DNA from: CAVBBU01 sp963593765
GTDB lineage: Bacteria; Bacillota; Clostridia; Lachnospirales; Lachnospiraceae
DNA length: 41,152 nucleotides
Assembly (NCBI GenBank): GCA_963593765.1
Contig: CAVBBU010000003.1
Span: forward strand, 1 to 41,152
Reading direction: 5' to 3'
Part shown: one piece after another, positions 1 through 7,421 of the stretch
How the letters are laid out: every line of letters begins with the position of its first letter
Numbering within the stretch: the stretch's first letter is position 1
Program-made: the position numbers and the translations under genes
The notes under the pieces: generated by a model
What the model saw: the letters and a program-made list of their open reading frames with translations, nothing else
What the model was told of the DNA's origin: nothing
The model's database searches: none

Positions 1-260
1 TCATCATCAAAGTCGTCGTCGAAATCATCCTCGAAGTCTTCTAAATAATCCGGTGTAAGGAAGCGATATACTGCATATGCTATACCTGCTATTGCAGCAA
101 CTGCACCAACAATTGCAAGCACCCATACGATAGTATTTTTCTTTTTTTCTTCCTCTTCCTTTTTCTTAATCAGCTCGGTTAGCTTGTTTGTATTAATAGT
201 ATTCATAATATCCTCAACCCTAGAAGCTGCTTCCTTGCTTATCGCATCAAATCTACCCAT
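1..260 (-). CDS. Small single-pass membrane protein with acidic C-terminal tail (3' end outside window)
   Basis: The reverse strand reads from an ATG at 260 to the left edge without a stop, giving 86 codons. A GGAGG lies just upstream. The product has a polar N-terminal helix (starts MGRFDAISKEAAS), a run of Lys/Glu residues, one hydrophobic segment at about residues 47-66 (core AIVGAVAAIAGIAYAVYRF), then a tail of alternating Asp, Glu and Phe that runs off the window. That fits a small single-pass protein with a cytosolic N-terminus. It lies 61 nt after the pcrA stop on the same strand, so it is probably the next gene of that transcript. I do not recognise a characterised function. Similar small acidic-tail proteins are, from memory, common in Lachnospiraceae. 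Confidence 0.8.
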   Translation of the reverse strand, partial: MGRFDAISKEAASRVEDIMNTINTNKLTELIKKKEEEEKKKNTIVWVLAIVGAVAAIAGIAYAVYRFLTPDYLEDFEDDFDDDFDD

Positions 261-321
261 ATATATACCTCCAAATAATCATATGATTAATCTCTTTACC
301 TTGTCTAATAGTACCACATTT

Positions 322-2589
322 TTATAGCTTCTGCAACTTAGCAAAGCCCGCAAGTAATTTTTTTATTCCCTTCTCTCCAAAGTCAACCTTAACCTCAAAA
401 TCCTTTCCGACATCATTAATCTCAAGCACTTTTCCTTCGCCAAATTTTATATGCCTAACCATATCTCCCTGTGTATAATCTAAGCTGTCTGGCTTGACTA
501 GGGTAACCGGCTTTCCAAAAGGTATTGTATTATTTAAAGGAGCCTTGCTTAGTTTTTTTCTAGCACTATTCATTATATTATCATTCCAAGGAAGTCCATC
601 TGTTATAGGATTTTCTCTTTTCCTTGCATAGCTCTCACTGTCTAATACATGCTTATCTAAAAGCCTTGGCGAAAGGTCTTTTATAAATCTTGAAACAGTC
701 GACCATCTCATCTCTCCATTTACCATTCTGCATCTGGCACATGTTAGAGTAAGGTGTTTTCTTGCTCTGGTTATTCCTACATAGCACAGTCTTCTTTCCT
801 CCTCAACATCAGTATCATCTATCGAATTAATACTCATATAGCTTGGAAAAAGTCCATCCTCCATACCTACCATATAGACATTATCAAACTCAAGCCCCTT
901 TGCCCCATGAAGAGTCATAAGTGTTACCTTACTTTCATTTTCATCAAACCTATCTATGTCAGCAACTAATGCAACCTCTTCTAAAAACGCAGATAATATA
1001 TCGCCATCATCCTCGCCTACACTATCATATTCAACCTCAAATGATGTCGCCTTATTTATAAGCTCCTCTATATTTTCTAATCTTGTCTCTGCCTCTACCT
1101 CGCCTTCCTCTAAAAGCTCGCTCTTATATCCTGTTTCTTCTAGTATATCCTCTATAATCTGTGCAATAGTTTTTTCTCCTTTTAATATCTGTCTTTTGTA
1201 TATATCTATGCTGCTAATAAATTCCATTATCTTAGCCGCACTTCTTCCTAAGCCGTCTAACTGATCTGCTATATGACATGCCTCGCTAAGACTTATGTCA
1301 TTTGCTAATGCATATGCCGTTAGCTTGTCTATGCTAGTCTGACCTATGCCTCTTTTAGGAACATTAATTATTCTTGCAAGTGCAAGGTCGTCTCTTGTGC
1401 TTGCTATTACCTTAAGGTATGCAAGCATATCCTTGATTTCCTTTCTTTGATAAAAGTTTACGCCGCCTATCAGCTGGTATGGAACTCCTAGTGCTACGCA
1501 CCTTTCCTCTATAAGTCTTGACTGTGCATTAGTTCTATATAATATAGCAAAGTCATTATAATTTTTTGATATAGCCTTTTTTATTATATCCTTAACGACA
1601 GCCTCTGCCTCCTCAGGTGCATCGCTATATTGATATAGGCTAACCAGCTCTCCGCTATCATTTGCCGTCCAGAGGCTCTTGTCCTTACGTCCCGAATTTT
1701 TTTTGATAACTTCATTTGCCACATCAAGTATATTAGGAGTAGACCTGTAATTTTGCTCTAGCTTGATAACCTTAGCCCCCGGAAATGCCTGCTCAAAGTT
1801 AAGTATATTTTCTATATTCGCTCCACGGAATTTGTATATAGACTGGTCATCATCACCAACCACACACAGATTTTTATATTTAGCTGCAAGCAGCTCAACT
1901 AGTCTAAACTGTGCATTGTTAGTATCCTGATATTCATCTACCATTATATATCTAAATCTATCCTGATACGCCTCTAAAACATTTTTATCACCTTCAAAAA
2001 GCTCTACTGTTTTTACTATCAAATCATCAAAATCGAGAGCGTTATTTTTCTTAAGCCTGCTTTGATATTCTCTATATATTTTTGCTATTGTTTCCTCATA
2101 ATATCCCGAAGCCTGCTTTGCATACATATCAGGCGTGACTAGCTCATCCTTGCATGAGGAAATTGTATTCATTGCACTTTTTTCTTTGAACTGCTTTGTA
2201 TTAATATTTAGATCCTTAAATATCTTTTTTAGAAGAGTTTTCTGGTCATCGGTATCATATATAGTAAAGCTATTGTCATAGCCTATATGGTCAATGTATC
2301 TTCTTAAAATTTTTACGCAGCTTGAATGAAACGTCGCAACCCAAACCTGCTCACATCCATGCGAAACCAGCTTATCTACTCTTTGCCTCATCTCCGCCGC
2401 GGCCTTATTGGTAAATGTTATCGCCATAATATTATATGGCTTTACCTGCTTCTCCTCTATAAGATAAGCAATCCTGTGCGTAATAGCCTTCGTCTTTCCA
2501 GAGCCTGCTCCTGCTAGTATAAGAAGAGGGCCTTCCGTATATAAAACAGCCTCTCTTTGCTTGTCATTAAGTGTATCATATATGCTCAT
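322..2589 (-). CDS. pcrA: ATP-dependent DNA helicase PcrA/UvrD (superfamily 1)
   Basis: This is a 3'-5' SF1A helicase of 755 residues, close to the usual PcrA length. It should unwind DNA in nucleotide excision repair and strip RecA or stalled complexes from replication intermediates. Visible motifs are Walker A GAGSGKT (about residues 27-33), Walker B with DEYQDTN, motif III around VGDDDQSIYKFRGA, motif IV QNYRS, and the late TLHGAKGLEFDNVY and VGITRA motifs. The C-terminal KOW/Tudor-like end (HIKFGEGKVLEI) is typical of PcrA. The open frame runs upstream to 2673, but the start at 2589 (MSIYDTLNDKQ) is chosen because AGGAGA precedes it and the predicted transcription start lies near 2669. 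It is divergent from the DUF1836 gene. Confidence 0.96.
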   Translation of the reverse strand: MSIYDTLNDKQREAVLYTEGPLLILAGAGSGKTKAITHRIAYLIEEKQVKPYNIMAITFTNKAAAEMRQRVDKLVSHGCEQVWVATFHSSCVKILRRYIDHIGYDNSFTIYDTDDQKTLLKKIFKDLNINTKQFKEKSAMNTISSCKDELVTPDMYAKQASGYYEETIAKIYREYQSRLKKNNALDFDDLIVKTVELFEGDKNVLEAYQDRFRYIMVDEYQDTNNAQFRLVELLAAKYKNLCVVGDDDQSIYKFRGANIENILNFEQAFPGAKVIKLEQNYRSTPNILDVANEVIKKNSGRKDKSLWTANDSGELVSLYQYSDAPEEAEAVVKDIIKKAISKNYNDFAILYRTNAQSRLIEERCVALGVPYQLIGGVNFYQRKEIKDMLAYLKVIASTRDDLALARIINVPKRGIGQTSIDKLTAYALANDISLSEACHIADQLDGLGRSAAKIMEFISSIDIYKRQILKGEKTIAQIIEDILEETGYKSELLEEGEVEAETRLENIEELINKATSFEVEYDSVGEDDGDILSAFLEEVALVADIDRFDENESKVTLMTLHGAKGLEFDNVYMVGMEDGLFPSYMSINSIDDTDVEEERRLCYVGITRARKHLTLTCARCRMVNGEMRWSTVSRFIKDLSPRLLDKHVLDSESYARKRENPITDGLPWNDNIMNSARKKLSKAPLNNTIPFGKPVTLVKPDSLDYTQGDMVRHIKFGEGKVLEINDVGKDFEVKVDFGEKGIKKLLAGFAKLQKL

Positions 2590-2610
2590 ATATTCTCCTA
2601 GATTTATCAT

Positions 2611-2642
2611 GTATAGAGCGGCTGATGCTGCCCACTCTCTAC
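2611..2642 (-). promoter_or_regulatory. Hairpin in the pcrA 5' leader
   Basis: On the transcript the arms GTAGAGAG and CTCTATAC pair with one mismatch, and GGC pairs with GCC inside. The hairpin lies between the predicted transcription start (about 2669) and the pcrA ribosome binding site. It may be only a stabilising or weakly regulatory 5' UTR structure. Confidence 0.35.
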
Positions 2643-2675
2643 AAATCATATAATGTAAAAGTCTCGCAAACAAGT

Positions 2676-2704
2676 ATTATATATTAATAATACCTATGCT
2701 GCAA
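2676..2704 (-). promoter_or_regulatory. Sigma-A promoter of pcrA
   Basis: On the reverse strand TTGCAG (2699-2704) and TATAAT (2676-2681) are separated by 17 bases. The spacing is optimal and the -10 is perfect. It points to a roughly 80-nt leader before pcrA. Confidence 0.7.
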
Positions 2705-2708
2705 ATAC

Positions 2709-2737
2709 TTGATATATAGTTTTTAATACTATATAAT
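2709..2737 (+). promoter_or_regulatory. Sigma-A promoter of the DUF1836 gene
   Basis: TTGATA (2709-2714), a 17-base spacer and TATAAT (2732-2737) form a near-consensus promoter about 40 bases before the gene start. It is back to back with the pcrA promoter, with only 4 bases between the two -35 boxes. Confidence 0.75.
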
Positions 2738-2776
2738 ATGGTATGTAATTCTTTTTGCTTTGATAGGAGGATAAAT

Positions 2777-3418
2777 ATGCCTAGCAATAAGGAGCTTTTA
2801 AATATAGTATTAGATAAGCTTGATAAGCTGTCTTATATAGATTCTAAAAGTATTCCGGATATAGATCTGTATATGGATCAGGTAACCGGATTTATGGACG
2901 AGCATCTTAGCAGCTATAAAAGATATGATGATGATAAAGCCCTTACAAAGACGATGATTAATAACTATACAAAAAATCGTCTGCTGCCTGCTCCTGAAAA
3001 GAAAAAGTACAGCAAGGAGCATATATTACTTCTTATATTTATATACTATTACAAAAACCTGCTTCCGTTTTCAGATATCGAAGCCATACTTGCGCCTATC
3101 ACGAGCAAGCACTTTAATCGCTCTGATGAAGGTATATCTCTTTCAGATATATATGATGAGGTTTTTTCTTTGGAAGCCGAGGAAAGCAAAAAGGTTAAGA
3201 CAGATATTTTAGAAAAGTTTAATAAGGCAATGGAGACATTTGCAAATGCACCTAGCTCCGATAAGGATGAGCTTACCATGTTTGCATTTATATCTGAACT
3301 TGCATTTGATATTTATTTAAAGAAGCATGTTATAGAAGGTCTGATTGATAATATTAATAAAAGCAAGGCCACGGACAGCACTAAGAAAAAGATAAAAAAA
3401 GAAAGACGCGGAAGATAA
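2777..3418 (+). CDS. DUF1836 domain-containing protein
   Basis: A 213-residue soluble protein. Its central part (KKKYSKEHILLLIFIYYYKNLLPFSDIEAIL) matches my memory of the DUF1836 family (YkrK-like), which is predicted to carry a helix-turn-helix-like fold but has no established function. The open frame begins at 2738, but AGGAGG ends just before the ATG at 2777 (MPSNKELL), so that start is used. The C-terminus is very Lys/Arg-rich, as in nucleic-acid-binding proteins; that reading is inference. It has its own promoter and terminator and so is a single-gene unit. Confidence 0.75.
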   Translation: MPSNKELLNIVLDKLDKLSYIDSKSIPDIDLYMDQVTGFMDEHLSSYKRYDDDKALTKTMINNYTKNRLLPAPEKKKYSKEHILLLIFIYYYKNLLPFSDIEAILAPITSKHFNRSDEGISLSDIYDEVFSLEAEESKKVKTDILEKFNKAMETFANAPSSDKDELTMFAFISELAFDIYLKKHVIEGLIDNINKSKATDSTKKKIKKERRGR

Positions 3419-3435
3419 ATCCGCATCTTTTTTTT
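3405..3435 (+). terminator. Intrinsic terminator after the DUF1836 gene
   Basis: GACGCGGA pairs with TCCGCATC with one mismatch around an 8-base loop, followed by eight T. The 5' arm and the stop codon overlap, so the gene ends inside its own terminator. Confidence 0.8.
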
Positions 3436-3475
3436 GGAAATGCTCCCTGCCAGAAAACATTTTCTCATGCAATTT

Positions 3476-3772
3476 TTATTTTTTCGCAACTCCTAGTCTT
3501 TCAAACGCCATATCATAGCCGTCATTTCCATAATTAAGAGAGCGATTAACTCTGCTAATAGTTGCTGTAGATGCACCAGTTTTTTCTGCTATCTCAAGAT
3601 AGGTTTTATTTTCTCTAAGCATCTTAGCAACCATATATCTTTGAGATATGGATATAAGCTCATTGACTGTGCAAACATCCTCAAAAAACTTATAACACTC
3701 GTTGGAATTTTTAAGAGTAAGTATTGCATCAAAAAGCTGGCTTACTGCTGGTGTTCTTAATTTATCATTCAT
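3476..3772 (-). CDS. YerC/YecD family TrpR-related transcriptional regulator
   Basis: A 98-residue protein with the TrpR-like helix-turn-helix: helices around LRENKTYLEIAEKTGASTATISRVNRSL (about residues 53-80), preceded by the family's CTVNELISISQRYMVAKML segment. Length and sequence fit the YerC/YecD group, found next to pcrA in many Firmicutes, whose effector is unknown. The open frame extends to 3814, but GGAGG ends 10 bases before the ATG at 3772 (MNDKLRTP). It is divergent from the deacetylase gene and could control it; no operator was identified. Confidence 0.85.
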   Translation of the reverse strand: MNDKLRTPAVSQLFDAILTLKNSNECYKFFEDVCTVNELISISQRYMVAKMLRENKTYLEIAEKTGASTATISRVNRSLNYGNDGYDMAFERLGVAKK

Positions 3773-3830
3773 ATATTTTATGCCTCCAAAAAATCTTGTT
3801 ATAAGATTTATCACTCCTTATCGCTTTTAT

Positions 3831-3859
3831 ATTTTAACAGATTAAAATGTGAAAGTAAA
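3831..3859 (-). promoter_or_regulatory. Sigma-A promoter of the YerC-like gene
   Basis: On the reverse strand TTTACT (3854-3859), a 17-base spacer and TAAAAT (3831-3836). It shares the short divergent region with the deacetylase promoter. Confidence 0.55.
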
Positions 3860-3866
3860 CTTCTTA

Positions 3867-3895
3867 TTGTCTTTGAATATATCTTGTTATATACT
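3867..3895 (+). promoter_or_regulatory. Sigma-A promoter of the deacetylase gene
   Basis: TTGTCT (3867-3872), a 17-base spacer and TATACT (3890-3895), about 30 bases before the start codon. Confidence 0.6.
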
Positions 3896-3927
3896 ACTCT
3901 TTATGTAAATAACTCCGAGGTGATTTT

Positions 3928-5325
3928 ATGTCAGATTTAAACTATATTCATGCCAGAACAACCAAACGCAGGTCTTTTTTGCCTTTTATAATATTAATAA
4001 TTTTAATTATCGCTATAGCAGCTGTGGTATTTTTTAGCTGCAGCAAAAAAAACTCTTCAGAGGTAAACCAAGAGTCCTCTCTAGGTATTCAAATTGCTAC
4101 TGATAGTACCGCCGATACTGATGCTTCATCTGAAGCCAAGGAAAGCATACCAGAAAATCCTATCATTTCCCAGGCAAGCCTTCTTGCGATGCATTATGAC
4201 TATGACGGTGCCATAGAATTAATTAACTCTGATTCTTCATTAGCTGGAAACGAAGAAGCACAGAGAATTATAGCCAGCTGCTCTGATGCTAAGGAGCACC
4301 TAGTTCGTCAGGATACAGAAAAAATCACTCATGTATTCTTTCATACTCTTATAGCTGATACATCAAAGGCATTTGACGGCGACAGCAAGGAAAAGGGCTA
4401 CAATCAGGTAATGACAACTATAGACGAGTTCAATGCTATCCTTGAGGAAATGTATAACAGAGGCTTTGTGCTTGTAAGCTTGCATGACATTGCACATGAG
4501 GTTGATGATGCAGAAAGCGGCGGCAAAAAAATGGTTGCTGGTGACATTTATCTTCCAGAGGGTAAACAGGCATTTGTTATGTCGCAGGATGATGTATGCT
4601 ACTACGAATATATGACAGGCGATGGCTTTGCAAGCAGATTGATTGTCGGAGAAGATGGCAGACCTACCTGTGAGATGGATCTTGATGATGGAACAAGTGT
4701 AGTAGGTGATTTTGATCTTATACCTATACTAGATAAGTTTATAGATGAGCATCCTGACTTTTCATACAGAGGTGCTAAGGCTGTTATAGCATTAACAGGC
4801 TATAATGGTATATTCGGCTATAGAACTGCAGCCTCTTATTCAGAAAATTCAACATATGAAGAGGATAAGCAAAAGGCATCCGAGGTAGCTGCTGCACTTA
4901 AGGCAGACGGATATGAAATAGCCTCTCACAGCTGGGGGCACAGAGACCTAGGCTCTGTAGACTATACAACCTTTAAAACTGATTGTGATAAATGGATGAA
5001 TGAAGTATATCCTCTTATAGGTGGTACAGATATAATACTCTTCCCATTTGGTTCTGATGTAGGCGGCTGGGAAAAGTATACTACTGATAATGAAAGATTT
5101 ATGTATCTGTGGAATGAGGGCTTTAGATATTTCTGTAATGTAGACTCAAGCCAGTATTGGGTTCAGTATGGAAATGATTATTTTAGACAAGGCCGTCGTA
5201 ATCTGGATGGATATCGTATGTGGAGAGATATCACAGAGCCGGATAATCAAAGGCTCTCTGACCTGTTTGATGCAAGCAAGATATTTGATAAGGCAAGGCC
5301 TACGCCTGTTGCTTCTATGCAGTAA
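3928..5325 (+). CDS. Membrane-anchored polysaccharide deacetylase family protein (NodB homology)
   Basis: A 465-residue envelope protein. Residues 16-37 are a strong hydrophobic anchor after a basic N-terminus, followed by a Ser/Asp/Glu-rich linker (40-75). The C-terminal half has NodB-fold features: a metal-binding Asp pair at 221-222 (SQDDV) and HxxxH at 334-338 (SHSWGHRD), where family members hold zinc or another divalent metal. About 100 residues lie between the Asp and His motifs, longer than in compact NodB domains, so an insertion is likely. The family removes N- or O-acetyl groups from peptidoglycan or other surface glycans; the substrate here is unknown. GAGGTG precedes the ATG. It is alone on this strand and divergent from the YerC-like regulator. 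Confidence 0.85.
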   Translation: MSDLNYIHARTTKRRSFLPFIILIILIIAIAAVVFFSCSKKNSSEVNQESSLGIQIATDSTADTDASSEAKESIPENPIISQASLLAMHYDYDGAIELINSDSSLAGNEEAQRIIASCSDAKEHLVRQDTEKITHVFFHTLIADTSKAFDGDSKEKGYNQVMTTIDEFNAILEEMYNRGFVLVSLHDIAHEVDDAESGGKKMVAGDIYLPEGKQAFVMSQDDVCYYEYMTGDGFASRLIVGEDGRPTCEMDLDDGTSVVGDFDLIPILDKFIDEHPDFSYRGAKAVIALTGYNGIFGYRTAASYSENSTYEEDKQKASEVAAALKADGYEIASHSWGHRDLGSVDYTTFKTDCDKWMNEVYPLIGGTDIILFPFGSDVGGWEKYTTDNERFMYLWNEGFRYFCNVDSSQYWVQYGNDYFRQGRRNLDGYRMWRDITEPDNQRLSDLFDASKIFDKARPTPVASMQ

Positions 5326-5333
5326 ACGGGGCA

Positions 5334-5427
5334 CGGAAGATGACATTTTGTTTTAACACAAAAAATGTGCCTTAGAATATTCTTTTTAGACTTGTAATAT
5401 TGGTTCGAGTGTCAAAACACCCGAACC
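5334..5427. other. Intergenic stretch with two hairpin-forming segments
   Basis: The first segment (about 5334-5373) can fold with outer arms GGCAC/GTGCC and inner arms ACATTTT/AAAAAATGT. The second (5402-5427) is a near-perfect hairpin with arms GGTTCG-GTGT and ACAC-CGAACC around CAAA, each arm carrying one extra base. A third small stem, GTGC-TTC-GCAC, lies near 5450. The second hairpin superficially resembles a tRNA T-arm but no tRNA surrounds it. No ORF with a ribosome binding site was seen. It may be 3' UTR structure or the remnant of a short repeat element. Confidence 0.4.
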
Positions 5428-5483
5428 TTCGGTTACACGGATTGTTTCGTGCTTCGCACTCTAAATCACAAATTACTATAATG

Positions 5484-5508
5484 AAAAAAGGGGCATTGCC
5501 CCTTTTTT
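5484..5508. terminator. Bidirectional terminator between the deacetylase and sigma-MORN genes
   Basis: A perfect 11-bp stem, AAAAAAGGGGC/GCCCCTTTTTT, with a 3-base loop. A T-run follows on both strands, and it sits five bases after the sigma-MORN stop codon. It can serve both convergent genes. Confidence 0.9.
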
Positions 5509-5512
5509 CTTA

Positions 5513-7252
5513 TCACTCTAAGCCCTCAACTATAAGTTGCTTCGTATCGGTTACAGAATCACTTACGTTTTCAGTTTCATATATGATATAGCGCGGTTTT
5601 CCATCTTTAATTTCCTGTCTTACCACCTGAATGTCACCATTAACAACATTAATTGGAAATCGCTCACCACCAAACATAGACCAGTCTGCTTCAAATGCTC
5701 CATTCCCTATTCCATCTACAAATGTTCCTGTATAATTACTTGTAGCATATCCATATGTTCCTGTACCATTAGGCTTGTCATTGCTCCAGCTTCCAGTATA
5801 GGTTTTGTCCCCATAGCTCCACTTCCCTTCACCTGTTCGGATTCCTTTATCAGCACTGCCCTTATATATACCGCCATTTTTAAAATATCCCGTAACATTG
5901 TCTCCGGTATCCGAAGGAACCCAAATAGCATTATTACCGCTAATGTCAAAATATTCTTCAACAGAATCCGAATCAAGCCACTCACTAAGGCTGTCCTTAT
6001 CTGTCTGGTCAAGAGCATTGAAATCGTCCACTGCCTTTGAATACAGTTCATCCTCGTATATCCTTAGTTTTGTATCTGCTATATTGCTATCAATATCTAT
6101 ACCATCAAGAACATCCATATCCTTAACTAGATTTAAATTTTCTAGCGCAGCCTCATAGTTTCCCTCATCACACAGCTCCTGTGCCGCAGCAAATAAGCTT
6201 TCAGCCTTGGCAACCTGTTTTTTATGATTATAATTTTTATAAGCGATTACTCCACCTGTAACAGCCCCTACAGCAACAGCTCCTGCTGCAATCATAGCTA
6301 CTAATTTACCACCGATTACCTTGCTAGCTACTGCACCTGCAGTGCCAGATATCTGAGTAGCCGTTGCTGTGACAGCTGTAGCAGATGCCGTACTTGAAGC
6401 TGCAGCCTCTGCTCCCACTGATGTTGCACTTGAAGCTGCAGCCCCTGATCCTGCTGATGTTACACTTGACGCTGCAGCCTCTACTCCCATTGATGCTTCA
6501 CTCGACGCTGCAGCCTCTGAGCTCGCTGATATTGCAGCTGTATTGGCTGCATTTGCCCCAAGTATCTTAGCCATAAATTCTCCTGCATTAACAGCTGCAT
6601 ATGTCTGCAGCTCCGTCCTGTAAGCCATATGTATAAGCGTAGCAACAGGTATAAGATAAAGCTTTGTTCCTTGCCTTTTAAGTGCCTCAACCTTCTCCTC
6701 TATAGCATCTCGTCCGTATTTTAGTCTGCTTTTAACTGTGTTTTCAGAGCACTCCATAATATCCGCTATCTCTTTAACGCTTAGCTGCGAGCCATATAAA
6801 AGATCTAATGATATTCTCTGCTCTTCTGGAAGCTCACCAAGCATTTCTCTAACAAGCCTTGAGGTTTCTTTAGCATCCATCTGTTCTTCTGGTTTAAAAT
6901 CAATATTTAGATCCTCGATTTCAAGCTCTATATCCTCAGTATCATCTGTTTGTATATCAGAAAAAGTATACTCTCTGCGTTTTCTAAGCATATCCTTACA
7001 AGTATTAGCCGTTATCTGTCTTGACCATGAATTAAATTTTGAGGGCTCACTAAGAGTAGAGATGCTATTATACATCTTAATATAAGCTTCTTGCTCTGCA
7101 TCTGCTGCATCCTCCTCATTCTTCATAAAATCCATAGCAATATAATGTATAGACCTATAGCTGAGTGTATATAGTTCGTCCCATGATTTACTATCCCCTG
7201 CCATTACCTTTTTAACTAATTCTATTATTCTATTATTATCTTCCTTATACAT
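5513..7252 (-). CDS. ECF-type sigma factor fused to a transmembrane segment and MORN-like repeats
   Basis: A 579-residue multidomain protein. Residues 12-95 match sigma-70 region 2 (around ADAEQEAYIKMYNSIS and FNSWSRQITANTCKDMLRKR) and 130-185 region 4 (LPEEQRISLDLLYGSQLSVKEIA with the helix-turn-helix ECSENTVKSRLKYGRDAI). Residues 240-300 are an Ala/Ser repeat linker, 312-337 a Gly/Ala/Val-rich membrane helix followed by basic residues, 348-378 a TPR-like helix pair, and 455-530 repeated GxYxGxx...GxGxxxY units resembling MORN repeats. A normal ECF sigma is about 170-200 residues, so nearly 400 residues are extra. I infer a membrane-tethered sigma with a sensory or scaffolding tail. No zinc anti-sigma motif is seen, nor a separate anti-sigma gene. 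The ATG overlaps the stop of the preceding 50-codon ORF, implying coupled translation. Confidence 0.85.
   Translation of the reverse strand: MYKEDNNRIIELVKKVMAGDSKSWDELYTLSYRSIHYIAMDFMKNEEDAADAEQEAYIKMYNSISTLSEPSKFNSWSRQITANTCKDMLRKRREYTFSDIQTDDTEDIELEIEDLNIDFKPEEQMDAKETSRLVREMLGELPEEQRISLDLLYGSQLSVKEIADIMECSENTVKSRLKYGRDAIEEKVEALKRQGTKLYLIPVATLIHMAYRTELQTYAAVNAGEFMAKILGANAANTAAISASSEAAASSEASMGVEAAASSVTSAGSGAAASSATSVGAEAAASSTASATAVTATATQISGTAGAVASKVIGGKLVAMIAAGAVAVGAVTGGVIAYKNYNHKKQVAKAESLFAAAQELCDEGNYEAALENLNLVKDMDVLDGIDIDSNIADTKLRIYEDELYSKAVDDFNALDQTDKDSLSEWLDSDSVEEYFDISGNNAIWVPSDTGDNVTGYFKNGGIYKGSADKGIRTGEGKWSYGDKTYTGSWSNDKPNGTGTYGYATSNYTGTFVDGIGNGAFEADWSMFGGERFPINVVNGDIQVVRQEIKDGKPRYIIYETENVSDSVTDTKQLIVEGLE
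6396..6539. repeat. Four tandem 36-bp units inside the sigma-MORN gene
   Basis: Each unit opens with GA(A/C)GCTGCAGCC and continues with a more variable 24 bases. Units start at 6396, 6432, 6468 and 6504; the last is the most diverged. The period is a multiple of three and encodes a 12-residue Ala/Ser-rich linker repeat, so copy number can change without a frameshift. Confidence 0.85.
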
Positions 7253-7397
7253 TTTTATACTCTCCCTTGTTTTTTATATTTGTTTTATTTTCTCTATAAT
7301 CTATTGCTTTAATCAAGTTCTTTTTAACCTTGTTATAATATTCATCTGATATAGGTATATTGTCAGCAATATACCTAATTATTTCACTAAGTAGCAT
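7245..7397 (-). CDS. 50-residue small ORF translationally coupled to the sigma-MORN gene
   Basis: The ORF starts at an ATG at 7397, preceded by a good GGAGG, and ends at 7245. The sigma start codon (7250-7252) overlaps its last codons in another frame. The product begins MLLSEIIRYIADNIPISDEY and continues with a basic, Asn/Lys-rich end. No membrane segment or known domain is seen. It lies 24 bases after the transglutaminase-like stop. It could be a small regulator of the sigma, or a leader ORF whose translation sets sigma expression. Confidence 0.65.
   Translation of the reverse strand: MLLSEIIRYIADNIPISDEYYNKVKKNLIKAIDYRENKTNIKNKGEYKNV
7352..7377. repeat. Perfect 11-bp inverted repeat early in the 50-codon ORF
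   Basis: TAGGTATATTG and CAATATACCTA flank a 4-base loop. In the transcript this makes a hairpin about 20 nt after the small ORF start codon, where it could slow ribosomes or bind a protein. There is no T-run, so it is not an intrinsic terminator. Confidence 0.6.
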
Positions 7398-7421
7398 ATA
7401 TTACCTCCAGCTTATTCTAGC

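Noticed and set aside
2590..2673. Upstream extension of pcrA to 2673
   Set aside because: The extension carries a leader hairpin, lacks helicase similarity, starts upstream of the predicted transcription start and leaves the AGGAGA before 2589 unexplained.
5402..5427. GGTTCGA motif taken as a tRNA T-arm
   Set aside because: No acceptor, D or anticodon arms can be built around it.
5537..6040. 167-codon open frame antisense to the sigma-MORN gene
   Set aside because: It is opposite a well-supported coding frame with domain motifs and has no ribosome binding site or recognisable product.
6396..6539. Short direct repeats considered as a CRISPR array
   Set aside because: Units are contiguous without spacers, in frame, and encode a protein linker.
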